From: Actinomycetota bacterium
Lineage (GTDB): Bacteria; Actinomycetota; Acidimicrobiia; Acidimicrobiales; Aldehydirespiratoraceae
Direction of reading: 5' to 3'
Length of the DNA stretch: 21,336 nt
NCBI GenBank assembly: GCA_012271125.1
Contig: JAAXHB010000075.1
Coordinates: 1 to 21,336 of the forward strand
Part shown: positions 14,495 to 21,336 of the stretch, piece after piece
Layout of the letters: each line of letters opens with the position of its first letter
Position numbering within the stretch: the first letter of the stretch is position 1
The notes under the pieces: model-generated
What the model saw: the letters and a program-made list of their open reading frames with translations, nothing else
Told to the model about the DNA's origin: nothing
The model's database searches: none
Position numbers and translations under genes: made by a program

Positions 14495-16143
14495 TAGCTA
14501 GGTGAGTATTTGCCGAGTTCGGGGAGTTTCGGATTTCTGCCTTCGGCTCGGCGCAGCGCGGCTTTCATGAAGGCATAAAACAGCGGCGCAGGACGGTCGG
14601 GGCGGCTTTTGAACTCAGGATGAGCTTGAGTGCCGACCCAGAAAGGGTGGCCGTTTAGTTCGATGAACTCGACGAGCCTCCCGTCGAGAGTTGTGCCGCT
14701 GAGCACCAAGTCGGAGGCTTCGAAACGATCTCGGTAGTCGGAGTTGAACTCCCAGCGATGTCGGTGCCGTTCAGAAACTTCGGTCGTGCCGTAAGCGTCA
14801 GCAACTTGGGAGCCTTCGGCAAGTTTGGCGCTCCAGGCACCGAGACGCATGGTGCCGCCCATGTCGGTGACGTCACGCTGATCGTGCATTAAGTCGATCA
14901 CCGGATGCGGTGTGCCCGCGTCGAACTCGGTGGAATTTGCCCCTGACAGGCCAAGCACTTCGCGGGCGTAGTCGATGGTCATGACCTGCATACCGAGGCA
15001 CAGTCCCAGGCAAGCAATGTCAAGGCTGCGGGCGGCACCGGCGGCTGAAATCATGCCCTCGATGCCACGCTTGCCGAAACCGCCGGGGATGACGATCCCG
15101 TCGAGGTCGCGGAGCACGTCGGGGGCGGATTTTTCGTTGAGTTCTTCGGCTTGGATGAGCTCGACCGACGGGATTGCGCCAGTCGCGAAGGCAGAGTGCT
15201 TGATGGCTTCGATGACCGACATGTAGGCGTCGCCGAACTCGGTGTATTTGCCGATGATGCCGACCCGCACTTCGGTGGAGGCGGCGTTGATTTGGCTGAC
15301 GAGATGTTGCCAGTTGGTCAAGTCGATGGAGTCTTTGGTCGTGATGCCAAGTTGTTGACAGACGACCTCGTCGAGGCCTTCGGCGTGGAGCAGCAGCGGG
15401 ATTTCATAGACGCTGTGAGCGTCAGGGCAGGTGATGACACTGCCGGGGGCGACATCGCAGAGGTTGGAAATTTTTTGGACTAGCTCCGGTGGGACGCTTT
15501 GATCGGAGCGGCAGACGATGACGTTGGGTTGCACGCCGCGGGAGCGCAGCTCGGTGACGGAATGCTGGGTGGGTTTGGTTTTTTGTTCGCTTGAGGGGCC
15601 GATGAATGGCACGAGGGTGACATGGACGAAGCAGACGTTTTCTCGTCCGGCTTCGAGACGGAACTGGCGGATTGCTTCGATGAAGGGCAGGATTTCGATG
15701 TCGCCGATGGTGCCACCGACTTCGGTAATGATGACGTCGACGTTGTTGTCGATCTCCATTTCGCGGATGCGGTTTTTGATTTCGTCAGTGATGTGGGGGA
15801 TGACCTGAACGGTTTTGCCGAGATAATCGCCAGAGCGTTCTGAGCGGATCACCGAGGAGTAGATGGAGCCGGTGGTGGCATTGGCGGTGCGGGGCAGGCT
15901 CTCGTCGATGAAGCGTTCGTAGTGGCCGAGGTCGAGGTCAGTTTCGCCGCCGTCGTCGGTGACGAAAACTTCGCCGTGTTCGTAGGGGTTCATGGTGCCG
16001 GCGTCGACGTTGAGATACGGGTCAAGCTTGAGCATTGTGACCCGTAGGCCTCGGGCTTTGAGCAGACGGCCCAGTGAGGCGGCGGTGATTCCCTTTCCAA
16101 GTCCGCTGACCACGCCTCCGGTTACGAAAACGTGGGCGGTCAC
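14494..16143 (-). CDS. pyrG: CTP synthase
   Basis: Makes CTP from UTP, ATP and glutamine. The 549-residue protein has the amidoligase domain with VTGGVVSGLGKGITAASLGR (7-26), the metal-binding Asp72 region and Glu141 (TEVGGTIGDIE), followed by a class I glutamine amidotransferase domain with the nucleophile Cys382 (GLCLGMQ) and the His508/Glu510 pair (HPEFKSRP). All catalytic residues are intact. Start GTG at 16143, 21 bp after the recN stop; no strong Shine-Dalgarno. The product CTP also feeds cell-envelope lipid synthesis (CDP-diacylglycerol). Confidence 0.97.
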   Translation of the reverse strand: MTAHVFVTGGVVSGLGKGITAASLGRLLKARGLRVTMLKLDPYLNVDAGTMNPYEHGEVFVTDDGGETDLDLGHYERFIDESLPRTANATTGSIYSSVIRSERSGDYLGKTVQVIPHITDEIKNRIREMEIDNNVDVIITEVGGTIGDIEILPFIEAIRQFRLEAGRENVCFVHVTLVPFIGPSSEQKTKPTQHSVTELRSRGVQPNVIVCRSDQSVPPELVQKISNLCDVAPGSVITCPDAHSVYEIPLLLHAEGLDEVVCQQLGITTKDSIDLTNWQHLVSQINAASTEVRVGIIGKYTEFGDAYMSVIEAIKHSAFATGAIPSVELIQAEELNEKSAPDVLRDLDGIVIPGGFGKRGIEGMISAAGAARSLDIACLGLCLGMQVMTIDYAREVLGLSGANSTEFDAGTPHPVIDLMHDQRDVTDMGGTMRLGAWSAKLAEGSQVADAYGTTEVSERHRHRWEFNSDYRDRFEASDLVLSGTTLDGRLVEFIELNGHPFWVGTQAHPEFKSRPDRPAPLFYAFMKAALRRAEGRNPKLPELGKYSPS

Positions 16144-16164
16144 GGGATTACAGCTTACCCATCA

Positions 16165-17760
16165 TCAAAGCGTACGGGCTTCGTGGAGTAGCTCTCGGGC
16201 ATGGTCTTGGGCGGCTTGGGATTCCGGTGAGCCTGAGAGCATGCGTGACAGCTCGACTTCGCGTTCTGAGTCGTTGAGGGTGCGGATGGCGCTGATTGTG
16301 GACTTGCCGCTTGGGGACTTCTCGACGAGGACATGGTTGTCGGCGAAGGCGGCGACTTGAGCAAGGTGGGTGACGACTAGCACCTGATATGGCACCTTGG
16401 CTAGCGAGGCGAGCTTGGCACCCACGGCGTGGGCGACGGTGCCACCGACGCCGGCGTCGACCTCGTCAAAGATGAGGGTGGGCGGGCCGGCGATGAGCAT
16501 CAGACGCAAGGCGAGCATGGCGCGGGCCAGCTCTCCCCCGCTGGCGACCTTGGCGAGCGAGCGGGGGTCGTGGCCTACGTTTGCTGAAAGCAGGAACTCG
16601 ACATCGTCGCCTGCGTCACCGTCGACGCTGATTGCTAGCTGGGCTTCAGACATTGCCAGGTCTGCAAGGTGTTTTTGGACAGCGGCGGCAAGTTTGGGAG
16701 CGGCTTTTTGGCGTTGTTTTTTGACGCTGTCTTGTTCAGCGGTGAGGGCGGTTTCGGCGGCTTGGACTTGGGCGTCTATTTGGGCGGCTTTTTCGTCTCG
16801 GTTTTCTAGTTCAGCGAGACGGGCAGCGGTTGTTTCTCGATATTGGAGAACTTCGGAAAGGTTGGCACCGTATTTTCGTTTTAGGTCTGCGAGGGCGGAG
16901 CGGCGGGTGCGCAGGGTTTCGAGCGTTTCGGGGTCGTCGTCGATAGCTTCGGATTGGCGGCGGATGGTGTCGTTTAAGTCGGCGATTTCAGCGAGCAAAG
17001 CGTCGAGACGTTTGGCGGCTTCGGCGAAGGTGTCGGTTGTGTCGACTTGGAGATGGTTTAGAGCTTGAGCGACGCCGCTTGTGACGGGACCGTCGGGATC
17101 GAGCAGGTCGCCGGCGGCGTGGCTGGCGGTTTGGAGTTCGACGGCGTTGGCGAGGAGTTTTTCTTGTTCGTCGAGGCGTTCGTCTTCGTTGACGTCTTCG
17201 ATTCCGGTGGCGTCGATTTCAGATAGTTGATGGCGGAGTAGATCGATTTCTCGGGCGCGGACACGTTCGTCGCCGCCGAGATCGTCTCTGACTTCGTTGA
17301 GTTGGCGTAGCTCCGCACGCAATTCGTAAAGGCGGGTGGTGTCGATTTGAGCGAACTGGTCAAGGGCTGATCTTTGCGCCGCTGCGCGCAGCAGGGACTG
17401 ATGGGCGTGTTGTCCGTGGAGGTCGACGAGTTCTTGGGTGGCGAGCTCAGACAGGGTTGCCATTTGGCCGTTGATGTAACAGCGGGAGCGTCCATCTTTG
17501 GGTATGACTCGGCGGATAACTATTTCTTCATTGTTCCCATCATCGTTGCCGGTTTCGAAACGGCCTTGGATTTCCGCGTAGTCGGCACCGGGGCTGACTA
17601 GTGAGGCGTCGGCTCGACCGCCGGTGAGCAGATCGATTGCTTCAACAACAAGAGTTTTGCCGGCACCGGTTTCGCCGGTTACGGCTGTCATTCCACCTTC
17701 AAGCAGGAGCGATAGCTCGTCTATAACTCCGAGGTTTCGGACTTGTAGCTCTCTAAGCAT
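16165..17760 (-). CDS. recN: DNA repair protein RecN
   Basis: SMC-like ATPase acting in double-strand-break repair. The 531-residue protein has Walker A GETGAGKT at 29-36, the RSRCYINGQM and LVDLHGQHAHQSLL motifs of RecN, a long central coiled-coil region (about 140-370, many Glu/Arg/Leu), the signature ASGGELARAMLALRL and Walker B PTLIFDEVDAGVGG. ATG at 17760 is supported by a perfect AGGAGGT four bases upstream, the strongest ribosome site in the window. It follows nadK by 31 bp, an order seen in many actinobacteria. Confidence 0.95.
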   Translation of the reverse strand: MLRELQVRNLGVIDELSLLLEGGMTAVTGETGAGKTLVVEAIDLLTGGRADASLVSPGADYAEIQGRFETGNDDGNNEEIVIRRVIPKDGRSRCYINGQMATLSELATQELVDLHGQHAHQSLLRAAAQRSALDQFAQIDTTRLYELRAELRQLNEVRDDLGGDERVRAREIDLLRHQLSEIDATGIEDVNEDERLDEQEKLLANAVELQTASHAAGDLLDPDGPVTSGVAQALNHLQVDTTDTFAEAAKRLDALLAEIADLNDTIRRQSEAIDDDPETLETLRTRRSALADLKRKYGANLSEVLQYRETTAARLAELENRDEKAAQIDAQVQAAETALTAEQDSVKKQRQKAAPKLAAAVQKHLADLAMSEAQLAISVDGDAGDDVEFLLSANVGHDPRSLAKVASGGELARAMLALRLMLIAGPPTLIFDEVDAGVGGTVAHAVGAKLASLAKVPYQVLVVTHLAQVAAFADNHVLVEKSPSGKSTISAIRTLNDSEREVELSRMLSGSPESQAAQDHARELLHEARTL

Positions 17761-17764
17761 GGGA

Positions 17765-17771
17765 ACCTCCT
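17765..17771 (-). promoter_or_regulatory. consensus Shine-Dalgarno site of recN
   Basis: acctcct on the plus strand reads AGGAGGT on the minus strand, four bases before the recN ATG. Most other starts in the window have no such match or rely on overlap with the previous stop. Confidence 0.85.
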
Positions 17772-17791
17772 GGCAGCGAGAGGCTGGGCGA

Positions 17792-18664
17792 TTAAGGGGT
17801 TAGAGGGCCGTTTAAGCCGAACTTCGCTCGAAGCACTCGATGAAAGGTGCGCTCGCCGAAGGTCACGAACCGTACAGGCTGGGGCGCTCGATGACATTGC
17901 ACGGCATCACCGGCGCTGAGTTCGGCGACTCGTTTGCCGTCAACTGAGAGCACGCCGGGGCGGTCGCCATCGACCACGATGCGCAGGCGCACGTCCGCCG
18001 ACGTCACCAGGGAACGATCAAAAAGCATGTGCGGCGACACCGGGGTAAGCAGGATCGCTTGATGGGTGGGGTCGATGATCGGACCGCGAGCGGAGAAGGC
18101 GTAAGCGGTTGAGCCGGTGGGGGTTGCCACGATGAGTCCGTCGGCGGAGTAGGTGGTGAACTCGTCGTCGTCGACGTGGGTGATGAGGCGGATTGTGTTG
18201 GAGGCTGCACCTCGTTCGACGAAGGCTTCGTTGAGGGCGTAGAAGGTGTTGTCGGCGGCTGTTTGAGTAGTTGTTCCGGTAGTTGTAATCGCGAGCAGGA
18301 GGCGTTCTTCGATTTGGCAGCCGCCGGCAAGGGCTTTTTGGACGGCGGCGAGGGCGTCGGCTGGTTGGACTTCTGACAGGTAGCCGAGGCGTCCAAAGTC
18401 GACTCCGAGCACAGGCACGCCGCTTGTGCCGATGAGTTCAACGGCGCGGAGTATGGAGCCGTCGCCGCCAACGGTGACAACTAGGTCTAGGCCGTTGGCG
18501 AAGTCGGCTTCGGGGACTTCGAATTGTCCGCATCCGGTTTCGGCGGCTTCGGCCGGTGGCATGCGCACCTGATGTTCGGCACTGGTGAGCCATTCTGATA
18601 ATGACCGTGCAGCGTCTGCTGCCTCAGGGCGGTCTTGATGGACAATAAAACCGACCGTGGACAT
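17792..18664 (-). CDS. nadK: NAD kinase
   Basis: Phosphorylates NAD to NADP. The 290-residue protein has GGDGS at 66-70 (TVGGDGSILRAVEL), FGRLGYLSEV (90-99), the NE pair at 145-146 (ALNEAFVERG), and ADGLIVATPTGSTAYAFSARGP (174-194), the standard NADK blocks. A Thr-rich stretch at 127-133 enlarges a loop. The ATG at 18664 follows directly on the TGA of an in-frame 21-codon ORF whose first ten codons resemble those of nadK, so translation may be coupled to that ORF; a GAGGG ten bases upstream could also serve. Confidence 0.95.
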   Translation of the reverse strand: MSTVGFIVHQDRPEAADAARSLSEWLTSAEHQVRMPPAEAAETGCGQFEVPEADFANGLDLVVTVGGDGSILRAVELIGTSGVPVLGVDFGRLGYLSEVQPADALAAVQKALAGGCQIEERLLLAITTTGTTTQTAADNTFYALNEAFVERGAASNTIRLITHVDDDEFTTYSADGLIVATPTGSTAYAFSARGPIIDPTHQAILLTPVSPHMLFDRSLVTSADVRLRIVVDGDRPGVLSVDGKRVAELSAGDAVQCHRAPQPVRFVTFGERTFHRVLRAKFGLNGPLTP

Positions 18665-18730
18665 TCAGCTGACACCCTCTACAGGGCTAACCAATTTGGC
18701 TTGATGGACGATGAAACCGATGGTTGACAT
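18635..18730 (-). repeat. 30-bp diverged direct repeat of the nadK 5' end
   Basis: The first 30 bases of nadK (18664 down to 18635) match 18730 down to 18701 at 25 of 30 positions. The five differences fall in codons 2, 3, 4, 6 and 7; four are synonymous and one changes Ile to Val, so nine of ten residues are the same. Confidence 0.9.
18665..18730 (-). CDS. 21-codon ORF with a duplicated nadK start, bridging tlyA and nadK
   Basis: The ATG at 18730 overlaps the tlyA stop by one base (TAATG) and the TGA at 18667-18665 touches the nadK ATG (TGAATG). The first ten codons read MSTIGFIVHQ against MSTVGFIVHQ in NadK; the remaining eleven (AKLVSPVEGVS) do not match. It is exactly 66 bp upstream in the nadK frame, split only by the TGA. 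It may be a remnant of a nadK duplication, or a small leader that carries ribosomes from tlyA to nadK. Whether it is translated is unknown. Confidence 0.5.
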   Translation of the reverse strand: MSTIGFIVHQAKLVSPVEGVS

Positions 18731-19521
18731 TAGAAGTAGTTGCCTGAGTTATTGCTGTTATTGACTTGGGCGTGAAGGAGGAACTCTTGGTTGCCTGAAG
18801 CGCCAGTTATTGGGGAGTTGATGACCTTAGATACGACCGCTCCCACGTTGGTAAAGCTTACGGCTACCGCATCGGTGGCTTGTTGCCATAAGTCGGGGTC
18901 ACGGATCACTCCTTTGCCCTTGTCGGCGTGTTGTTTTCCGACCTCAAATTGTGGCTTGACGAGGGCAACTATGTCGGCTGTTGCGAGAGCGGCAATGTGT
19001 GTGACGATCTGGGTGAGCGAAATGAACGACACGTCGACGGTGACGATTGGTGCCGGACCGCCTAGGGCAGAAAAGTTGTGATCGTCGCCAATGTCATCAA
19101 TGACGACAGAGCGGACATCGGTTTGTTCCAAACTGATGACACGTTCGTCGGCTCGAAGGCGTTCATGGAGTTGATTGCGTCCAACATCTATGGCGACGAC
19201 TTGTGCTGCGCCGTGTTGTAGAAGGCAATCGGTGAAGCCGCCAGTTGAAGCACCGACGTCGATGGCTCGCTTGCCGGAAGGGTCGATGTTGAACTCAGCG
19301 AGGGCGGCTTCAAGCTTGAGGCCACCTCGGGAAACGTATTTGGGACCGGGACCAGCGATGATTATCGGCTCAGCAGGTGAGACGAGTCTGGAGGCTTTGT
19401 TGGCGATGCTGCCGCTAACTAACACGTTGCCGTTGGCAATCTCAGCTTGGGCAACGCTGCGAGTGTCGCATAGGCCGCGGCGGACTAGCTCTGCATCGAG
19501 GCGTCGTCGTTGTGAAGCCAC
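18730..19521 (-). CDS. tlyA: TlyA-family 16S/23S rRNA 2'-O-ribose methyltransferase
   Basis: Methylates ribose 2'-OH groups on rRNA (C1409 of 16S and C1920 of 23S in the mycobacterial enzyme; loss gives capreomycin resistance there). The 263-residue protein has an N-terminal S4 RNA-binding domain (RRLDAELVRRGLCDTRSVAQ region, 6-60) and an FtsJ/RrmJ-like fold with the SAM motif DVGASTGGFTDCLL (88-101). The catalytic-type residues Lys69, Asp163, Lys189 and a late Glu (GNQEFLL) are in place. Start GTG at 19521. The last residues (NNSNNSGNYF) are an Asn/Ser tail. Its stop overlaps the small ORF before nadK. Confidence 0.93.
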   Translation of the reverse strand: MASQRRRLDAELVRRGLCDTRSVAQAEIANGNVLVSGSIANKASRLVSPAEPIIIAGPGPKYVSRGGLKLEAALAEFNIDPSGKRAIDVGASTGGFTDCLLQHGAAQVVAIDVGRNQLHERLRADERVISLEQTDVRSVVIDDIGDDHNFSALGGPAPIVTVDVSFISLTQIVTHIAALATADIVALVKPQFEVGKQHADKGKGVIRDPDLWQQATDAVAVSFTNVGAVVSKVINSPITGASGNQEFLLHAQVNNSNNSGNYF

Positions 19522-19526
19522 GGCGT

Positions 19527-19552
19527 CAACTTAGTTTGGCAACTTAGTTAGG
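19527..19552. repeat. 13-bp near-perfect tandem repeat between tlyA and the hydrolase gene
   Basis: caacttagtttgg (19527-19539) followed by caacttagttagg (19540-19552), one mismatch. It occupies nearly half of the 59-bp divergent region, where promoters of both genes should lie. I see no clear -35/-10 pair. Confidence 0.8.
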
Positions 19553-19580
19553 CGTTAGAGGCAGCATTAGCCTGTCACAG

Positions 19581-20822
19581 ATGTCGTCATCATCATCGTT
19601 GGAAATCAATGGCGGGCGGCTTATGCAACGGCTCTTTGACTTGGCTGAGATCGGACCTATCGAGGGCGGTGGCAGCAGACGACTAGCGCTTACCGATGAG
19701 GACAAGGCAGGCCGAGACCTCGTCGTTACTTGGATGCGTGATCTGGGTCTTGAGGTGAGTATCGACACGATTGGCAATGTCGTCGGCACTCGCAGCGGGC
19801 GGGCTGATTTGGCGCCGGTGATGACTGGTTCGCACATCGACACTGTTGCCACTGGCGGGATTTATGACGGCAATCTGGGGGTGCTGGCCGGGCTGGAGGT
19901 GATTGAGACGCTGATTGATGCGGGGGTGGAAACGAAGCATCCGTTGGCGGTGGGGTTTTTTACCAATGAGGAGGGGGCTCGGTTTCCGCCGGACATGATG
20001 GGGAGCCTGTGTTATGTGGGTGATATGACGCCTGAGGAGGCGATGTCGGTTACGAATGCGGATGGGGATTCGGTGGGGGCGGAGCTGGAGCGGATTGGCT
20101 ATAGCGGGCCGACGCCGTGTCCGGGGGTGGTGCCGCATGCCTTTGTGGAGTTGCATATTGAGCAGGGGCCGGTGCTGGAGCGCAGCAGGGTGCAGATTGG
20201 GGCGGTGGACAGCGTGCAGGGGATTTTGTGGCTGGAGTTCACCGTGACTGGGCAGTCCAATCATGCGGGGACGACGCCGATGAGCATGCGCCATGATGCT
20301 GCTAACGCTGCGGCTGAAATCACGGTGGCGGCTCGGCGGATTACCGCTGAGATGGGTTCCAATCAGGTGGCGACGGTGGGATCGTTGCGGTTGCACCCTG
20401 ATTTGGTGAACGTGGTGGCGGCTTCGGCTGTGTTGACCGTTGACATTCGCAACACCGATGGGGCTTTGTTGGCTGATACTGAGGCTCAGTTGTTGGCTGA
20501 TGTTGAGCGGATAGCCGCAGCTGAGGGCGTTGAGATTTCGCATCGTTGTTTGGCGCGGTTTGATCCGGTGGTTTTTGATCCGAAGGTTGTGGATTTGGTT
20601 GAGTCGCATGCTCAGGGTTTGGGGCGCACGGTGATGCGGATGCCTTCTGGGGCTGGTCATGACGCTCAGATCATGGCCCGAGTGTGCCCATCGGGGATGA
20701 TTTTCACGCCGAGCGTCAATGGAATTAGCCACAATCCGGCGGAATTCACCGAGCCTGATGACATCATCGCTGGTGCAAACGTGTTATTGCGAACGATGGT
20801 CGACTTGGCTGGCGGCGACTAG
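19581..20822 (+). CDS. M20-family amidohydrolase, N-carbamoyl-L-amino acid hydrolase / allantoate amidohydrolase type
   Basis: A 413-residue metallohydrolase of the hydantoinase/carbamoylase family. Metal and catalytic residues are visible: His85 (TGSHIDTV), Asp96 (YDGNLGV), Glu130/Glu131 (TNEEGARF), His192 (ELHIEQGP) and the late His of GISHNPAEFT; a dimerisation domain with NHAGTTPMSMRHDA lies between. Such enzymes cut a carbamoyl or ureido group from N-carbamoyl amino acids, allantoate or beta-ureidopropionate, releasing ammonia and CO2. The exact substrate cannot be told, and no purine or pyrimidine catabolism genes are near. ATG at 19581 has no clear Shine-Dalgarno. The stop lies in a 16-bp near-perfect tandem repeat. 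Confidence 0.88.
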   Translation: MSSSSSLEINGGRLMQRLFDLAEIGPIEGGGSRRLALTDEDKAGRDLVVTWMRDLGLEVSIDTIGNVVGTRSGRADLAPVMTGSHIDTVATGGIYDGNLGVLAGLEVIETLIDAGVETKHPLAVGFFTNEEGARFPPDMMGSLCYVGDMTPEEAMSVTNADGDSVGAELERIGYSGPTPCPGVVPHAFVELHIEQGPVLERSRVQIGAVDSVQGILWLEFTVTGQSNHAGTTPMSMRHDAANAAAEITVAARRITAEMGSNQVATVGSLRLHPDLVNVVAASAVLTVDIRNTDGALLADTEAQLLADVERIAAAEGVEISHRCLARFDPVVFDPKVVDLVESHAQGLGRTVMRMPSGAGHDAQIMARVCPSGMIFTPSVNGISHNPAEFTEPDDIIAGANVLLRTMVDLAGGD

Positions 20823-20847
20823 TCCGAAATTCGACTAGGCCGAAATT
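20816..20847. repeat. 16-bp near-perfect tandem repeat at the hydrolase stop
   Basis: cgactagtccgaaatt (20816-20831) followed by cgactaggccgaaatt (20832-20847), one mismatch. The first copy holds the TAG that ends the hydrolase gene; the second holds another TAG in a different frame. Confidence 0.85.
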
Positions 20848-20951
20848 GTTGCCCTGTATGAGGTTTTTGACCGGTTTGCTGGGACTGACTTTGCGGCTTT
20901 GAAGACTCTGCCGGTACTCGCAGGGGTGTCAGCGTCTAGGCTTGGCGGGTT
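20848..20951. other. intergenic region upstream of fabH
   Basis: About 100 bp between the repeat and fabH. A promoter for fabH would be expected here, but no clear boxes are seen. One plus-strand frame (from 20839) reads as plausible protein for about 33 codons with no ATG, GTG or TTG start before 20899; I treat this as chance or an eroded remnant. Confidence 0.4.
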
Positions 20952-21336
20952 ATGGCGACTAGAGCCACTATCACTGGCTGGGGGAAGTGTCTCCCGCCTA
21001 CGAAGCTCACGAATTTCGACCTCGAAAAGATGGTCGACACTAACGATGAGTGGATTGTCACCCGCACCGGCATCAGCGAGCGACGAATTTCACATGTTGA
21101 GACCACTGATTTGGCGGAGGTGGCGGCACTAAAGGCTCTGGCTGCGGCGGGTTTGGCACCGACTGACATTGATCTGCTGATTATGGCGACGCTTACACCG
21201 GAGATCACCTGCCCTAGCAATGCTTGCGTATTGCAGGAACGTCTTGGAGCGGTCAATGCTGGGGCGTTTGATTTAAACGCTGCTTGCAGCGGCTGGATTT
21301 ATGGAACTGCCACGGCAGCGTCGTTGATTACGGCGG
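20952..21336 (+). CDS. fabH: 3-oxoacyl-[acyl-carrier-protein] synthase III, N-terminal part (3' end outside window)
   Basis: First condensing enzyme of type II fatty acid synthesis, joining an acyl-CoA starter with malonyl-ACP. The visible 128 residues show DTNDEWIVTRTGISERR (29-45), the early thiolase-fold strand DIDLLIMATLTPE, CPSNACVLQERLG (87-99) and the active-site Cys112 in AACSGWIYG, at the same residue number as the E. coli enzyme. The ATG at 20952 is the only good start, because a TAG lies in frame 15 bases upstream. The His and Asn of the catalytic triad are outside the window. Confidence 0.94.
   Translation, partial: MATRATITGWGKCLPPTKLTNFDLEKMVDTNDEWIVTRTGISERRISHVETTDLAEVAALKALAAAGLAPTDIDLLIMATLTPEITCPSNACVLQERLGAVNAGAFDLNAACSGWIYGTATAASLITA

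Noticed and set aside
17524..17550. Asn/Asp/Gly-rich stretch in RecN (residues 71-79) as another repeat expansion
   Set aside because: It is short, shows no tandem unit, and homologues have a loop of similar or greater length there.
19683..20732. 349-codon minus-strand open frame opposite the hydrolase gene
   Set aside because: Composition is rich in His, Arg and Pro, typical of an antisense shadow; the plus strand has a full set of catalytic motifs.
20858..20902. 14-codon ORF (ATG to TGA) upstream of fabH with a hydrophobic translation
   Set aside because: Too short, no ribosome site and no recognisable product; expected by chance.

Overview
The window is a gene-dense, chromosomal housekeeping segment of moderately high GC, most likely from an actinobacterium (phylum Actinomycetota). 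Evidence: the minus-strand order tlyA-nadK-recN-pyrG-xerD ... scpA-scpB-rluB ... cmk matches the order known from Mycobacterium tuberculosis. The rimO-pgsA-cinA order is also common in actinobacteria. Many genes start with GTG, and few have a clear Shine-Dalgarno site. The exact class (for example Acidimicrobiia) is a guess. I see no rRNA, tRNA, CRISPR array, insertion sequence or prophage.

Layout: (1) 1-2905, minus strand: rimO, pgsA and cinA, joined by 4-base stop/start overlaps, cinA running off the left edge. (2) 3005-4033, plus strand: ispH, divergent from rimO and overlapping plsC tail to tail. (3) 4019-10116, minus strand: scpA-scpB-rluB-tyrA-aroA-cmk-plsC, combining chromosome segregation, rRNA pseudouridylation, aromatic amino acid synthesis, CMP phosphorylation and phospholipid acylation. 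(4) 10192-11650, plus strand: bacterioferritin and trpS. (5) 11717-18730, minus strand: recN-nadK side through pyrG, xerD, a small HD-domain protein and an orphan lipoprotein of the branched-chain amino acid binding family. (6) tlyA, minus strand, heads that series (transcription order tlyA-nadK-recN-pyrG-xerD-HD-SBP). (7) 19581-21336, plus strand: a carbamoyl amino acid hydrolase family enzyme and the 5' part of fabH.

The genes are ordinary; the unusual layer is short tandem duplication. Perfect or near-perfect 13-19 bp tandem copies sit at five gene junctions (aroA/cmk, scpA/scpB, scpA/bfr, tlyA/hydrolase, hydrolase/fabH). In-frame 12-15 bp repeats expand loops or tails of conserved proteins (rimO twice, aroA, rluB, with related Asn/Asp-rich tracts in cinA and plsC). 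The 19 bp copy at scpA/scpB shifts the scpA frame; removing one copy restores an scpA stop that overlaps the scpB start. At tlyA/nadK, a diverged second copy of the nadK start forms a 21-codon ORF lying in frame directly upstream of nadK. Separately, the bacterioferritin has Asp where the ferroxidase ligand His54 is expected.
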